A DNA stretch of 51,653 bases from Mesorhizobium temperatum (GTDB taxonomy: Bacteria; Pseudomonadota; Alphaproteobacteria; Rhizobiales; Rhizobiaceae), in contig NZ_NPKJ01000045.1 of assembly GCF_002284575.1 (NCBI RefSeq), forward strand, positions 1 through 51,653, written 5' to 3'. The notes under the pieces were generated by a model that worked only from the letters and a program-made list of their open reading frames with translations, searched no databases and was not told the DNA's origin. Of this stretch, positions 34,173 to 44,063 are shown one piece after another; the stretch's first letter is position 1; each line of letters starts with the position of its first letter. The translations under genes and the position numbers were made by a program.

Positions 34173-34830
34173 TGAGCGTGTGGACCGTCACACGCTTGTC
34201 GATGCCGGCGGCAGCCCGCGCCGAGCGGCAGGCCGAATACAGCACCTGCACGTCGATGGGGCGATTTGCCTCCCGGCCGGGAAACAGCCATTCCTTCGGT
34301 TTGGCCAGCCGCCAGTAGACCCGCAGAATGCGCAGAAGCTGCCCCGACAGCATCACGGTACGGTCCTTGCCGCCCTTGCCGTGTTCGACCCGGATGACGC
34401 CGCGTTCGCTGTCGATGTCCCCGACCTTCAGCCCGACGGTCTCCGAAGCGCGAAGGCCCGCGGCCTAGGCCGTCGTCAGCGCCGTCCGCGTCTTCAGGCT
34501 CGGCACCGCCTCAAGAAAGCGGACAACCTCGTCGGTGCCGAGAACCACCGGCAGCGTGCGCGGCGCGCGGGCATAGACGATCCGTTCTGGAATCTCGGCA
34601 TGGCCGAGCGCCACGCCGTAGAAGAACCGCAGTGCGCACACCGTCTGGTTCAGCGCAGGCCACGAGATCCCAGTCGAGACCAGATGCACCTGGAACGCGC
34701 GGACGTCCTCAAGGCCAAGTCGGTCCGGAGACCGACCGAAATAGCGGGAGAATTTAGCCACCGCGTGTACATAGGATCGTTGCGTGGCCGGCGACAGATT
34801 GCGGATTGTCATGTCCTCGATCATGCGCAA
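34173..34830 (-). pseudogene. IS91-associated tyrosine recombinase, N-terminal part
   Basis: MRMIEDMTIRNLSPATQRSY, RYFGRSPDRLGLEDVRAFQV and PVVLGTDEVVRFLEAVPSLK lead to an in-frame TAG (34465-34467). The frame then continues AAGLRASETVGLKVGDID, GKGGKDRTVMLSGQLLRIL and VHTLR, where the 32967-34172 element interrupts it. Both a stop and an insertion therefore disable the gene. Confidence 0.8.
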
Positions 34831-35334
34831 GCGGGCTCATATCGGCCATCTCATTGCTCCTGTTCTCAAGATTGCGCTTCAACAGCAGCAATCCTTCAAA
34901 ACAGAAGCCTCACCCACAAACCGGTGCACCATCTGCCGCGTCAGCGGCTTCGTTCAATCCCCCGCATCCGCGACTTTCTGACTCAGACTTATCGCACCTC
35001 CCACTAAATATGGGAAAATACGGGTCGTCACGTATCTCTCGAGGATTAGTTAGCGGCCCACCTGTGCCGTCTCCATCAAGACGATGATCGCTTGGTAAGA
35101 TGACGAAACCACATGAAGACGAATGTACCTGCGACGAGGCAATCTCGATCCCCAGATTGCACCAAACTCGAAATATTTCTCGGAGCATGCGGAGCCTCCT
35201 GACTACCGCGAGTGAAATTTACCGGTTGTCAAGGGGATATTGCCTCAGCACGTTGCAGGGCGCAAATCCCCGCCAATCATTTGGTGGCGGTCACAGGATT
35301 TGCAGCAGCCCGGCTCAGTGAGATTGCCGCACCA
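34831..35334. other. Unassigned stretch upstream of the IS91 recombinase
   Basis: Probably holds the terminal region of the IS91 element. Frames on both strands (for example 35100-35321 plus and 34910-35188 minus) have no RBS or family I know. I see no palindromic terminal repeat. Confidence 0.3.
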
Positions 35335-35868
35335 GTGAGACATCATCAAATCTCCAAGCTGTGATGACGTAATCGGTTCGCCGAAGAAGGTCCAGGTCAC
35401 GGCCATCGTGACTACCGGGGTGAGATACAGCACCGTTCCAACGTGAACGGCGGATGATCGCCGCAGGCACAACCAATAGAAGCCATATGCGCCTAAGGTC
35501 GAGAACAGTATGAACCAGCCAACAGCTAACCAGAATGTCGGGTCTTGGAAAGGTGGGCTTGAGCCGAGGTCGGCTAGGGCGAAAGGCAGAAATAGCGCCG
35601 TGGTAGAACTGCTTTGAATGCCTATCGCGGGGAGAATTGGAGTTTCATCCATTGAAACCTTGGCGATCACTGTGGCAGCCACCATGCCGGCAGTGCCCAA
35701 TACCGTCAATAAGTATGCAACCCTTGGCGCCGAAAGCCCGCCATAGCCGCCGGCGATCATGACGCCGATGAACGCAATAGCGAGGCCCGTCTATTCGCGG
35801 GCGGTGACGCGTTCGCCCAAAAAGGGGCCCGCCACCGCGGCAGTCAGGAGCGGTTGGAGGGCGTCTCG
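35335..35868 (-). pseudogene. EamA/DMT-family transporter remnant
   Basis: Reads LQPLLTAAVAGPFLGERVTA then an in-frame TAG, TGLAIAFIGVMIAGGYGG, RVAYLLTVLGTAGMVAATVI, FWLAVGWFILFSTLGAYGFY and VLYLTPVVTMAVTWTFFGEP. These are the second EamA repeat and part of the first. The N-terminal helices are replaced at about 35868 by group II intron sequence, and the C-terminus is cut near 35345. Confidence 0.8.
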
Positions 35869-36420
35869 CCTGGTGTTCCAACGGGTGGAGGCAAGAGCCG
35901 GCAAGCGCAAAGGAACGTATCCGAACGTCAAGTTTGACTTCCTCGGATACGAATTCCGACCACGGGCCGTCTGGGGGTCACAAAGCGGACGACTGCTTTG
36001 CGGCTTCACGCCAGCAGTCAGCCCTACGGCGCTAAAGGCGACGCGGAGCGCGATCAGGGACTTGGGTATCCGCCATCGAACACAGGCACCGCTGGCCGAC
36101 ATCGCCGAGAAGCTCAATCCGCTCCTCAGGGGGTGGATCGGGAACTACGGGCGATACACGCCATCGGCCCTGTATCCCATGCTTCGATACGTCAATCAGA
36201 CGCTTCTGGCGTGGGCGGTGAGGAAATACAAGCGCTTCAGGAATCACAAGACTCGCGCCAGCCACTTCCTACAGCGGTTGGTCCGGGAAAACGTGAGCCT
36301 TTTCGTTCACTGGCAGATCAGAATGACCGACACGTTCGCCTGATGGGAGCCCAGTGAGCGAGAGTCTCACGCTGCGTTCTGCGAGAGGCTGGTGGTGGGA
36401 TTCCATCGGCCTACTCACCC
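35869..36420 (+). mobile_element. 3' part of a group II intron with maturase C-terminus and domains V/VI
   Basis: 35895-36343 encodes the maturase end: DFLGYEFRPR, PAVSPTALKATRSAIRD, LNPLLRGWIGNYGRYTPSAL, YVNQTLLAWAVRKYKRFRNH and KTRASHFLQRLVRENVSLFV HW. The reverse transcriptase core is missing. Beyond the stop, GAGCCCAGTGAGCGAGAGTC with TCACGCTG forms the domain V hairpin, followed by a domain VI-like stem and a 3' end near CTACTCACCC (36410-36420). The DNA after that is IS66 sequence in reverse orientation, which may be the former insertion target. Confidence 0.75.
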
Positions 36421-36760
36421 GCCAAACGCTTCGCTTCTCGAGCCGCCCGCAGACTTCTCCATCTGCGCTTCGATGGCCGCCACCCCGGTTTCGATCTCGT
36501 CGAAGGCCAGAGCATACTGTTCCTCGCTCAGTGCGCCGATAACCTTTCGGAGCGGCTGCCGAAGTGCGACCGCTCCAGCATCTTCACCACCGCCGTCAGT
36601 CGTGCGATCCGCTCACGCCACTCTTGTTGACCACTCGAGATTGAGGTTGCGCTCCTCCAGAAGGGTGGCCTTTTCGGCCATGGCAACAACCATCGCCTTG
36701 AGCGTTAACGTCCTCCGGGTGCGCAAAATCGGATGCCGACATGGCCAAAATCATAGCGTT
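36421..36760 (-). pseudogene. IS66 TnpC N-terminal remnant
   Basis: In shifting frames: MSASDF, LKAMVVAMAEKATLLEERNL, NLEWSTRVAWRERIARLTAV, VKMLERSHFGSRSERL and LSEEQYALAFDEIETGVAAI, then EAQMEKSAGG. This is the N-terminal coiled-coil and zinc-proximal part of an IS66 TnpC. It ends at the group II intron boundary. Confidence 0.7.
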
Positions 36761-37271
36761 TCGCGGACGGTCCATGCCGATGCGGATTTTTTGATTGCGT
36801 CTGGACGACAGGGATAGGAACCCTTGATGACGCACCGCTTTCGGCATGTTCCAAAACTGCGATTGCCTTCCGTTCTGCGCTCCCCCCAAAGGGGAAATCA
36901 CGCGGAAAACTGTAATAATACGACTCCCGTTCGCGAGTTCAGATCGCACGGTCAGCAAGAAATTCGAACGAGTTGAGGCCGATCTTCGGCGTATCGTCGA
37001 ACAGGATCTACAGCAAGTTCCTCTAACGCCATCTTCTTGAATTCGTGGGATTACGCCTTGCTTGCAACGAGTGTTAAAGCACCTTAAAAAAATGTAGCAA
37101 TAACCTAATAATATTAACGATACTTTCTTTTGTAGTCGACCGAGAACATGGTAAATATTAGAGTGTTATATGGTGGCAAGAGAGGATTATATCCGGGCCA
37201 GCCATAGCGTTTCGTGTAAAAGGAAGCTCAATGCTTACTTCAAAAAATAATAGGAACGGTGGTTACGGGAG
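36761..37271. other. Transition from IS debris to an AT-rich, gene-poor stretch
   Basis: 36761-36960 looks like IS66 sequence upstream of tnpC (reverse strand), with no intact frame. 37040-37200 is strikingly AT-rich (AAAAAAATGTAGCAATAACC, TAATAATATTAACGATACTT). I see no gene; it could hold a promoter for a lost gene. Confidence 0.35.
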
Positions 37272-37472
37272 ATGGCTAGGAATGTCCGAAAAACCCACGT
37301 CTACCGCCATGTCCGAGGCAATGTCGACCTTGATGAACCGCTCTCCAAATACACCAGCGCGAACTATCATAACACGGTCTGCGGCGGTGTCTTCACGCTT
37401 GGGTATGTCCGGCCGGATTGGCTGCTCGAACTGGCTCGCGTCACGCGCCCGAGCGGAATTTATCAGGCGTAG
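37272..37472 (+). pseudogene. Class I methyltransferase fragment
   Basis: 66 residues ending NTVCGGVFTLGYVRPDWLLE, LARVTRPSG, which resembles motif II-III of small-molecule SAM-dependent methyltransferases (VGVFTHGHV...LVRVTRPGG). No SAM-binding motif I remains and the reading ends soon after. It lies about 180 bp upstream of the dioxygenase gene and might once have belonged with it. Confidence 0.45.
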
Positions 37473-37648
37473 TATTAAAAGCTAAGGGGAGGTCACATCC
37501 TTTGATGACGCGATGAGCCGTCTCCAAAATGCGACCGTGCCTTTGCCAGCACACTGTCTAGACGACGACTGATACATCGCAATCAAGAATGTGGACTACC
37601 AGGGTTCCAAGAGCCCCAAAAGAGCAAAGCACCAAAGGAGAAGCGACT

Positions 37649-38582
37649 ATGACCACGCTACCGCAAATATCACTGGCGAAACATGTCATCCGATGCAACG
37701 CGACTTGAAGAGCAACAGCGCTTACGCATCGCTTGCGAGGAGTACGGGTTCTTCTACCTTATCGAACACGGCATCCCGAAAGAGCAGATTGCACAAGCCA
37801 TCGACTCTTCTCGGCGTTTCTTCGCGTTGCCACAGGCTACCAAGGAACGCTACGGTCACGCCTCTCAAGACGTGCACCCCGCTACCGCCCGTGGATACAT
37901 TCCGTTACACGGTGAAATGCTACATCCCGATGCCGGCCCCGATCCAAAGGAAATGTTCGACCTCGGAATCGAGAAAGAGGGCGACCGGCGTCCGTTCGCC
38001 GGAATCACGCGCCTTCCGGATGACGCGGTGGCTCCTGGTTTCGCTCGAAGCCTACTTGCATTGCAAGCTACAGTGCTGAACGAGGTTATGCCGCAGCTGG
38101 GGGGCGCGCTGGCCGACCTGCTCGATATGGAAGAGGGCTGGTTCCGACACCATTTCAGCTCGCCGACGGTACTGCAACGCGTGATCCGGTATCCATCTAC
38201 TGGCGGCGCGGCCGCTAAACATACCGACAGTGGCTTCTTCACGCTGCTGCTGCAGGAGGAACTCTCCACGCGCTCTTTGCAGGTGTGGTTCCACGGGCGC
38301 TGGACGCCGGTGCCGAGTCTACCCGACAGTCTGGTGGTCAATCTGGGCGACATGCTTCAGGCTTTGAGCGACGACCGGTTTAAGAGTACGCCGCATCAGG
38401 TCGCGCACAATGGTCCGGCCGAACGAATTTCCCTTCCCTTCTTTATCTATCCCGACATCGACGCTCGCCTGACTTCGCGGCAAGGGAAGCATACCTTCAG
38501 CGTCGCAGAAAAGATGCTGCGCAACTTCGAATTAGTTTGGGAAGAGGGGAACGGCGGCGGACGCGCGCGAGAGTTGCAGTAA
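37649..38582 (+). CDS. Isopenicillin N synthase-like Fe(II)/2-oxoglutarate dioxygenase, frameshift at the start
   Basis: From the internal ATG at 37683 the product has 299 residues: a DIOX_N region (GFFYLIEHGIP) and a jelly roll with Fe ligands H180-x-D182 and H238 and the 2-oxoglutarate-binding R248-x-S250. The best ribosome binding site (AAGGAG at 37635-37640) serves an ATG at 37649 whose frame reads MTTLPQISLAKHVI, just as such proteins begin, but it runs into a stop after 19 codons. A 1-nt indel near 37683 thus seems to separate start and body. If real, the enzyme depends on the unassisted internal ATG or is lost. Relatives act in ethylene formation, antibiotic and sugar-hydroxylation pathways; substrate unknown. 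Confidence 0.75.
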
Positions 38583-38740
38583 GGGTTCGGCTTTCTGAAG
38601 CGTGAGCAAACTATAGCGACCACTCGGCACGTGGTGCCCTGGAAGAACTCTCCCAGAAGCAATTCGTCAGCGGCGCCCGCACGAGTGTTCGCGGACCCTG
38701 CGGTTATATGTTCGCGAAACTGGCTCCGCCAGCTTCATTC

Positions 38741-39098
38741 CTACGGTTTGTTACGCGGGAGTTTCCGGTCCTGATGCCGAGATTGCAACCCTGCGCGCCT
38801 ATCTGCGCCAGCGGGAGCGGCGGTGATGACCTGCCCGGTCAGATCCACGTCCTGCAAGTTCAAGCGAAGCGCGAATCGGTAAAGGCCGCTTAAGACCTTG
38901 TATCGCAGCATCCAGGTCGCACTGAGCGGGCCGCGGCCTTGGAGAAACGCGGCTACCGCCTCGGGGTGTGACCTCGGCGATGTCTCGATTGCCGATCGCT
39001 CGGCAGAACTGGCGAAGCAGAATCTCGGCGGACTCGAAACGCATGCCCAATGACCGCTGCTTGGCCAGATAGGCGTCGACGACATTGGTCAGCAGCAT
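38741..39098 (-). pseudogene. Tyrosine recombinase N-terminal remnant (third gene of a recombinase pair or trio)
   Basis: MLLTNVVDAYLAKQRSLGMR, FESAEILLRQFCRAIGNRDI, then in a shifted frame PEAVAAFLQGRGPLSATWML and RYKVLSGLYRFAL. Its ATG at 39098 overlaps the end of the recombinase gene at 39089, an arrangement typical of recombinase trios. The catalytic domain is absent. 38583-38740 holds nothing recognisable. Confidence 0.7.
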
Positions 39099-39360
39099 TG
39101 GAGCTCTCCCAGGTCGAATGCACCGACCGCGCGAAGGGCCTCCATGTTCACCTTGGCGTAGATACTGGTTGTTGCCGCGCTACGGTGCCCCAAGTGGTCC
39201 CCGATCTCCTTTATCGACAGACCTTCGGCAAGAAGCCGAGAGGCGCAGGCATGGCGCAACGCATGGCCACCGCGGTGAGCGGCGTCGATTCCCAGTGCGA
39301 CAAATCTGCGGTTAGCGACATCATAGATACTCCCCGCCTTCAGCGTAAGCGGTGTTTCGG
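39089..39360 (-). pseudogene. Tyrosine recombinase C-terminal remnant
   Basis: Reads GIDAAHRGGHALRHACASRL, LAEGLSIKEIGDHLGHRSAA, TTSIYAKVNMEALRAVGAFD then LGELQCC and stop. The catalytic HxxR, LGH and Tyr residues are intact, but the N-terminal part is replaced by IS66 DNA. With the gene at 38741-39098 it is the middle-to-end junction of a RIT-like cluster. Confidence 0.75.
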
Positions 39361-39428
39361 GACTACCTTTCAGGAGTGGTCTCGATCTGTGAGGTTGCCG
39401 GTTCTGCATTGGGATCGGAGATCGGCTT

Positions 39429-39869
39429 GTGTCTGGACTTGACCTTACGCTTGACCCGGAGCGGCAGCCTCGACGTTTCGAGGTAATCAACGGTGCTGGT
39501 GGCCGGCGTCAGTGGTCTGTGGATGACAAAGCGCGGGTCATCGCGGAGACGCTGGAGCCGAACGCAATCATTTCCGAGGTCGCCCGCCGCTATGGCCTCA
39601 GACCGCAGCAGGTGTTCGCCTGGCGCCGGGAAGCGGGTAAACAGGCTGCTTCGGTGCAGCAAGATTCTCCTGCCTTTGTGCCGGCGGTTGTGGCGGCGCC
39701 GACAACCGAACCCACCGCGAAGCGGCTGGGACGACCCCGGAAGCAGAAGACGGTCCGCGACGCCGACGTGATCGAGCTTGAGATCGACGGCATCGCCACG
39801 CGCGTTGGCCGTGGCGCCGATGCCAAGACGGTGGCTGCTGTAATCCGCGCGCTGAAGGCAACAGCGTGA
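39429..39869 (+). CDS. tnpA: IS66 TnpA
   Basis: 146 residues; an HTH region (RRQWSVDDKARVIAETLEPN, SEVARRYGLRPQQVFAWRRE) and a C-terminal half ending EIDGIATRVGRGADAKTVAA VIRALK, as in IS66 accessory protein TnpA (OrfA). Complete. It overlaps tnpB by 4 nt. Confidence 0.9.
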   Translation: MSGLDLTLDPERQPRRFEVINGAGGRRQWSVDDKARVIAETLEPNAIISEVARRYGLRPQQVFAWRREAGKQAASVQQDSPAFVPAVVAAPTTEPTAKRLGRPRKQKTVRDADVIELEIDGIATRVGRGADAKTVAAVIRALKATA

Positions 39870-40222
39870 TTGGCCCGACGGGTGCGGTCAAGGTCATGGT
39901 GGCGACGAAGCCGGTAGACTTCCGAAAGGGCGCAGAGGGGCTGGCCGCACTGGTGCGCGAGACGATGGGCGCCAATCCGTTCAGCGGCGCGGTCTACGTC
40001 TTCCGGGCGAAGCGGACGGACCGGATCAAGCTGATCTTCTGGGACGGCACCGGCGTCTGCCTTTATGCCAAGCGTCTTGAGGACGGCGAGTTCCGCTGGC
40101 CGAAAGTGCAGGATGGCGTGATGCGGCTGACGGCCGCGCAACTGTCGGCGCTATTGGAAGGGCTGGACTGGCGACGTGTCCACGAGGCGCGTCGAACCCG
40201 CATTCCGGTTCAGGCGGGCTGA
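39866..40222 (+). CDS. tnpB: IS66 TnpB
   Basis: 118 residues with VMVATKPVDFRKGAEGLAAL, GAVYVFRAKRTDRIKLIFWD and GTGVCLYAKRLEDGEFRWPK, the standard IS66 Orf2. Complete. The start is ambiguous (GTG at 39866 in the track of the tnpA stop, giving MIGPTGAVK). Confidence 0.92.
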   Translation: MIGPTGAVKVMVATKPVDFRKGAEGLAALVRETMGANPFSGAVYVFRAKRTDRIKLIFWDGTGVCLYAKRLEDGEFRWPKVQDGVMRLTAAQLSALLEGLDWRRVHEARRTRIPVQAG

Positions 40223-40290
40223 CCCGCGACGAAGTGAACCAGGCTGGATTCCGCTGTCGCGGGCTGTCGGCGAATATGGTTTGATCCGTC

Positions 40291-41848
40291 ATGGCGATGA
40301 CGGCTGACCAGCTTCCCGACGATCCGGACGCGCTGAAGGCGATGATCCTGGCACGCGACGTCGAGAATGCTCGCCTGATCCAGATCATCAAGGAATTGCA
40401 GCGTCACCGCTTCGGTCGCCGCGCCGAGACGCTTCCCGAGGATCAGTTGCTGCTGGGGCTCGAAGAGGCCGAGCAGATCGAGGCGGCCGGCGAGGAAGAG
40501 GCCGAGGGGGCCTCTCCGGACCAGCGACAGGCAAAGACTGCCAAACGCCGGGCCAACCGGGGTGCACTGCCGGCGAATCTTCCTCGTGTCGAGATGGTCG
40601 TCGACATCGAGGACCATGCCTGCCCGTGCTGCCGCAACGGCCTGCATCGGATCGGTGAAGACGTGAGCGAGCGGCTCGACATCGTTCCGGCGCAGCTGCG
40701 TGTGATCGTCGTGCGCCGGCCCAAATATGCCTGCCGCGCCTGTGAGGATGTGGTGGTTCAGGCTCCCGCGCCGGCCCGGCTGATCGAGGGTGGTCTTCCG
40801 ACCGAGGCAACGGTCGCCCAGGTGCTGGTCTCAAAATATGCCGATCACCTTCCGCTCTATCGTCAGGCGCAGATCTACGCCCGCCAGGGCATCAATCTCG
40901 ATCGCTCTACGCTCGCCGACTGGGTCGGCCGCGCTGCCTGGCAAGCATCAGGCGCGCGGTCGAAAATGTCCATGAGCTGACCGTCGTCCGGTGCATGAGC
41001 GGCTGCTTGGCAAGCTGAAGGCTTCGCCGAAGCTCTTTGCTGACGAAACCACCGCGCCGGTGCTCGATCCTTGCCGCGGCAAGACGAAGACGGGCCAGCT
41101 CTGGGCCTATGCCCGCGATGACCGACCATGGAATGGGAGCGACCCGCCGGGCGTCGCCTATGTCTATGCGCCGGACCGAAAGGCCGAGCGTCCGATCGCT
41201 CATCTCGCAGGCTTCACCGGAATCTTGCAGGTCGACGGCTATGGCGGCTATCGCGTGCTGGCCGACAAAAGCGGCGCTGAGACGGATCGCCGAGCTCTAT
41301 AGCATCCGTGGCCGGCCGGCCGACGAGCGCCGCGCGATGCGTCAGGAAAATAGCCGCGCTATCATTGCCGATCTCGAACCTTGGCTGCGCGAAAAGCTCG
41401 GCCTGATCAGCCAGAAGACAAAGCTCGCCGAGGCGCCTCGCCGGCAATCGGCGCGGGACCGGCTGCTGCCAGTTCATAAAAGCGCCGACGGACATGCGCC
41501 CAGCAGAAGGCGAGCGTGACGATCCGCTACACGCTCTCGCGCTGGGAAGGCCTCTCGCGCTTCCTTGACGACGGCCGCGTCGAGATCGACAGCAACACGG
41601 TCGAACGCTCAATCCGTCCGATCGCACTTAGCCGCAAGAACGCCCTCTTTGCCGGCTCGGACGGCGGTGCCGAACACTGGGCAGTCATCGCGTCGCTAGT
41701 CGAAACCTGCAAACTCAACGGTGTCGAGCCGCTCGGCTATCTCGCCGATGTCCTCACCAGGATCGTCAACAGCCACCCCAACAGCCAGATCGACGATCTG
41801 CTGCCATGGGCCTACATCCGGGCTCCCGAGCTTAAGGCCGTGGCCTGA
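40291..41848 (+). pseudogene. tnpC: IS66 TnpC transposase, frameshifted and internally rearranged
   Basis: Residues 1-215 are intact up to the start of the DDE core (PLYRQAQIYARQGINLDRST, LADWVGRAAW), then a frameshift near 40950. A second frame gives VHERLLGKLKASPKLFADET and GILQVDGYGGYRVLADKSG. The next block of a normal TnpC (LAFCWAHVRRRFYELAAAGP) is missing here. It is found inverted further down, at 41436-41514, between KTKLAEA and the last block RYTLSRWEGLSRFLDDGRVE. Short CTCGCC/GGCGAG sequences stand at its borders. The protein cannot be made. Confidence 0.9.
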
Positions 41849-42137
41849 GAACAGCGCTCTGATGTCCGCTGTCAAGGTTTGAAACGCAGGAGGTCGCCCG
41901 ATCCGAGGAACGGCTGCTCATTCTGATGGTCGCGCATGGGTGGAAGCGGAACTGAAGGACGTCGGTGATCAAGCTCTGATGCGCGGGTTGGCTACCGCAT
42001 TCCCGATTGTGCGTCTGGGGCTGTTCCTATCTTACTGCGGGCGTCGGTCGATTTGCCGGCCACAAAGCGTCTGACGGGCATTCCCCTGCCGTGGTCCCGC
42101 CTCCGCCTATGCGCGAGATGAAAGCCGTCGCGGCTGT

Positions 42138-43253
42138 CTACGACTTGATCGCCTCGGCCTCCCCTGCAACGGCCCACATGAAGCCGGCCAGTTCACGGGC
42201 GATCGCTGTGCACACCACCGTTGTCCTCTTGCCTCGTCCGCTCAACATTCGATAGCGGGCGGTCAGCCGTGTTTGAGCCTTCCATGCGATTTCGCGCACC
42301 TTCGGTGGAGCTTGCTCCAGCCGGTACAGCTTCTTCGCACCGACCCTCGGCGGATGCCTGTACGTCCATGCGCTCTCGACCAGCATATGGCGAACCCGGC
42401 CATTCCCCGCCTTGGTGATGCCGCCCCGTCTAACTGTCTCGCCGGTCGATCGTTCGCCGGGAACGAGGCCAAGATAACCCATGAGCTGGCGCGGGCTCTC
42501 GAACCGCTGCACGTCGCCAACCTCGACGGCGAATGTGACGGCAACGATCAGGTCTACGCCCCTCAGGGTCTGCAGGGCCCGCACGATCGGCGCCAGGGAC
42601 CAGGTCGGAACGAACTCCTCGATCACACCCTCGAGTCGCTCGACCCGCTCTTTCGAAACGCGGACCGCTTCGACCATTTCCTGAAGCGCGATCTGATGCG
42701 CCGGGTGATCGAACGGTTGCTCCTGCAGCCAGCGCAGATAGCGCATCGTCCAGCTCTTCTTGCGCGGATAGATACGTCCGTGTTTGAGTATGAAGGCGCT
42801 CACATGCTGCCGGTGGACGCGAAGCGTCTCGACTGCGGCCGCCCGGGCGCGGACGAGATCCCGCATGGCTTCGTGACCTTCATCGGGAACCCACACCGCC
42901 GTCAGTTCGCCAGCGCGCAGCAGTCGAGCCAACGCAAGAGCATCCCGGCGGTTCGTCTTCACCCGATCGCCGGGCTTCCTTGGGATCAGTGATGGGGCGA
43001 CCACCATGCATTCATGGCCGAGTGATAGGATCAGCCGGTATAGTCCGTAGCCGGTTGGTCCGGCCTCGTAGCAGAAATGGACCCGATCGAACTTGGCGGC
43101 GATCCGCTGGATGACGCGGCGCATGCTGGTATCCGATGCGTCGACCTCACCGAAGAAGCGGACCTCTCCCTCTCGGCCGGCATCCGCAATCGCGATGGCG
43201 TTCCTCAGTTTCGCGACATCGATTCCGACAAATGCTTCCCTATAATCTGCCAC
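42138..43253 (-). CDS. IS110-family transposase
   Basis: 371 residues from a GTG at 43253, which has AGGAGG about 8 nt upstream. The longer frame to 43349 runs into recombinase sequence. The DEDD domain shows VGIDVAK (D12), HFCYEAGPTGYGLYR and KTNRRDALALARLL; the C-terminal Tnp_20 domain has TLRGVDLIVAV, GLVPGERSTGETVRRGGITK with the catalytic Ser, and HMLVESAW. All catalytic features are present, so it may be active. It lies within the 3' part of a decayed tyrosine recombinase. Confidence 0.92.
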   Translation of the reverse strand: MADYREAFVGIDVAKLRNAIAIADAGREGEVRFFGEVDASDTSMRRVIQRIAAKFDRVHFCYEAGPTGYGLYRLILSLGHECMVVAPSLIPRKPGDRVKTNRRDALALARLLRAGELTAVWVPDEGHEAMRDLVRARAAAVETLRVHRQHVSAFILKHGRIYPRKKSWTMRYLRWLQEQPFDHPAHQIALQEMVEAVRVSKERVERLEGVIEEFVPTWSLAPIVRALQTLRGVDLIVAVTFAVEVGDVQRFESPRQLMGYLGLVPGERSTGETVRRGGITKAGNGRVRHMLVESAWTYRHPPRVGAKKLYRLEQAPPKVREIAWKAQTRLTARYRMLSGRGKRTTVVCTAIARELAGFMWAVAGEAEAIKS

Positions 43254-43349
43254 GGCTCGTCCTCCTGTGATGAGGATCGGCTCGGCTTGTCCGAGCAACC
43301 CTCGGACGCGCAGTGTAGGGCGAGCCACCTCACCGTCAGAGGCGGACAT

Positions 43350-44015
43350 ACGGTCTTACCCTTCAGCGGCCGCCGCGGCGCCTGCATGCAGAGGAATACT
43401 TCCGGGCACGATGATGGCGGCCGCGCCGTGTCGATGTAGCAGGCGAGCGCCTCAGCCACAGAGGGAACCAGCGGGTAAATCTGCGGCTGGCGGCGCTTCA
43501 GGCGGAAAAGCCGTAGCGTTCCAACGGCCCAGTCGATCTGATCGAGGCGCAATGCCGCCACTTCGCCGCTGCGCATGCCATAGACCGCAAGCAACAACAG
43601 GATCGCTCGATCACGGATGTCCTGAGGCTCATCGGTCTCGGCATCGGCCAATATGCGCTGCACGTCCGACCAATCCGGGGCATACGGCAGCCTCTCTTGA
43701 TGATAGAGCCGAGGGCGGAAATCGAGGCCGCGCCGCGCTCCATGCACATGCCCCGCTCTGCCGCGTAGCGCAGGAATTCACGCAATGCCGACGCCGTGTT
43801 GGCTACCGATACGCGGGACCATTGTCGCGCCTGGGCGAAAAAAGCATCGGCGTCTTCGGGCTGAAGACTCCTCAGTTGCCGGTTCGTCTGGTCGCATCAG
43901 CGCAGGAACTTGCCGATCACACGGGCCCATTGCTCGACTGTCGCCGGTGTGAATCCACGCTCATCGCGCATCCATCTCACATACTCATCGAGTTGGCTCT
44001 GATACTCGAACCCGG
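43350..44015 (-). pseudogene. Tyrosine recombinase (RitA-like), cut by IS110
   Basis: LDEYVRWMRDERGFTPATVE, a TGA inside GKFLR-x-CDQ, RSLQPEDADAFFAQARQWSR, ASALREFLRYAAERGMCMER, a shift near 43700, then YAPDWSDVQRILADAETDEP and YGMRSGEVAALRLDQIDW. The sequence ends at MQAPRRPLKG, where the IS110 element begins. One stop, one frameshift and truncation. Together with the pieces at 38.7-39.4 kb it suggests a second, dispersed recombinase-trio element. Confidence 0.75.
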
Positions 44016-44063
44016 CACTTGGTTCACGTTATCACCTGGTCATCCAAGCCTGCCATCCGCCTG

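Larger units (their letters stand above)
39349..41900 (+). mobile_element. IS66-family insertion sequence with damaged tnpC
   Basis: tnpA, tnpB and tnpC follow one another with an ATGA-type overlap between the first two. GTAAGCGG at 39349 is a possible left end (IS66 ends often begin GTAAGC), but I could not find its inverted partner to the right, so the limits are approximate. 41849-42137 between this element and the next IS contains no gene I can support. Confidence 0.7.
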
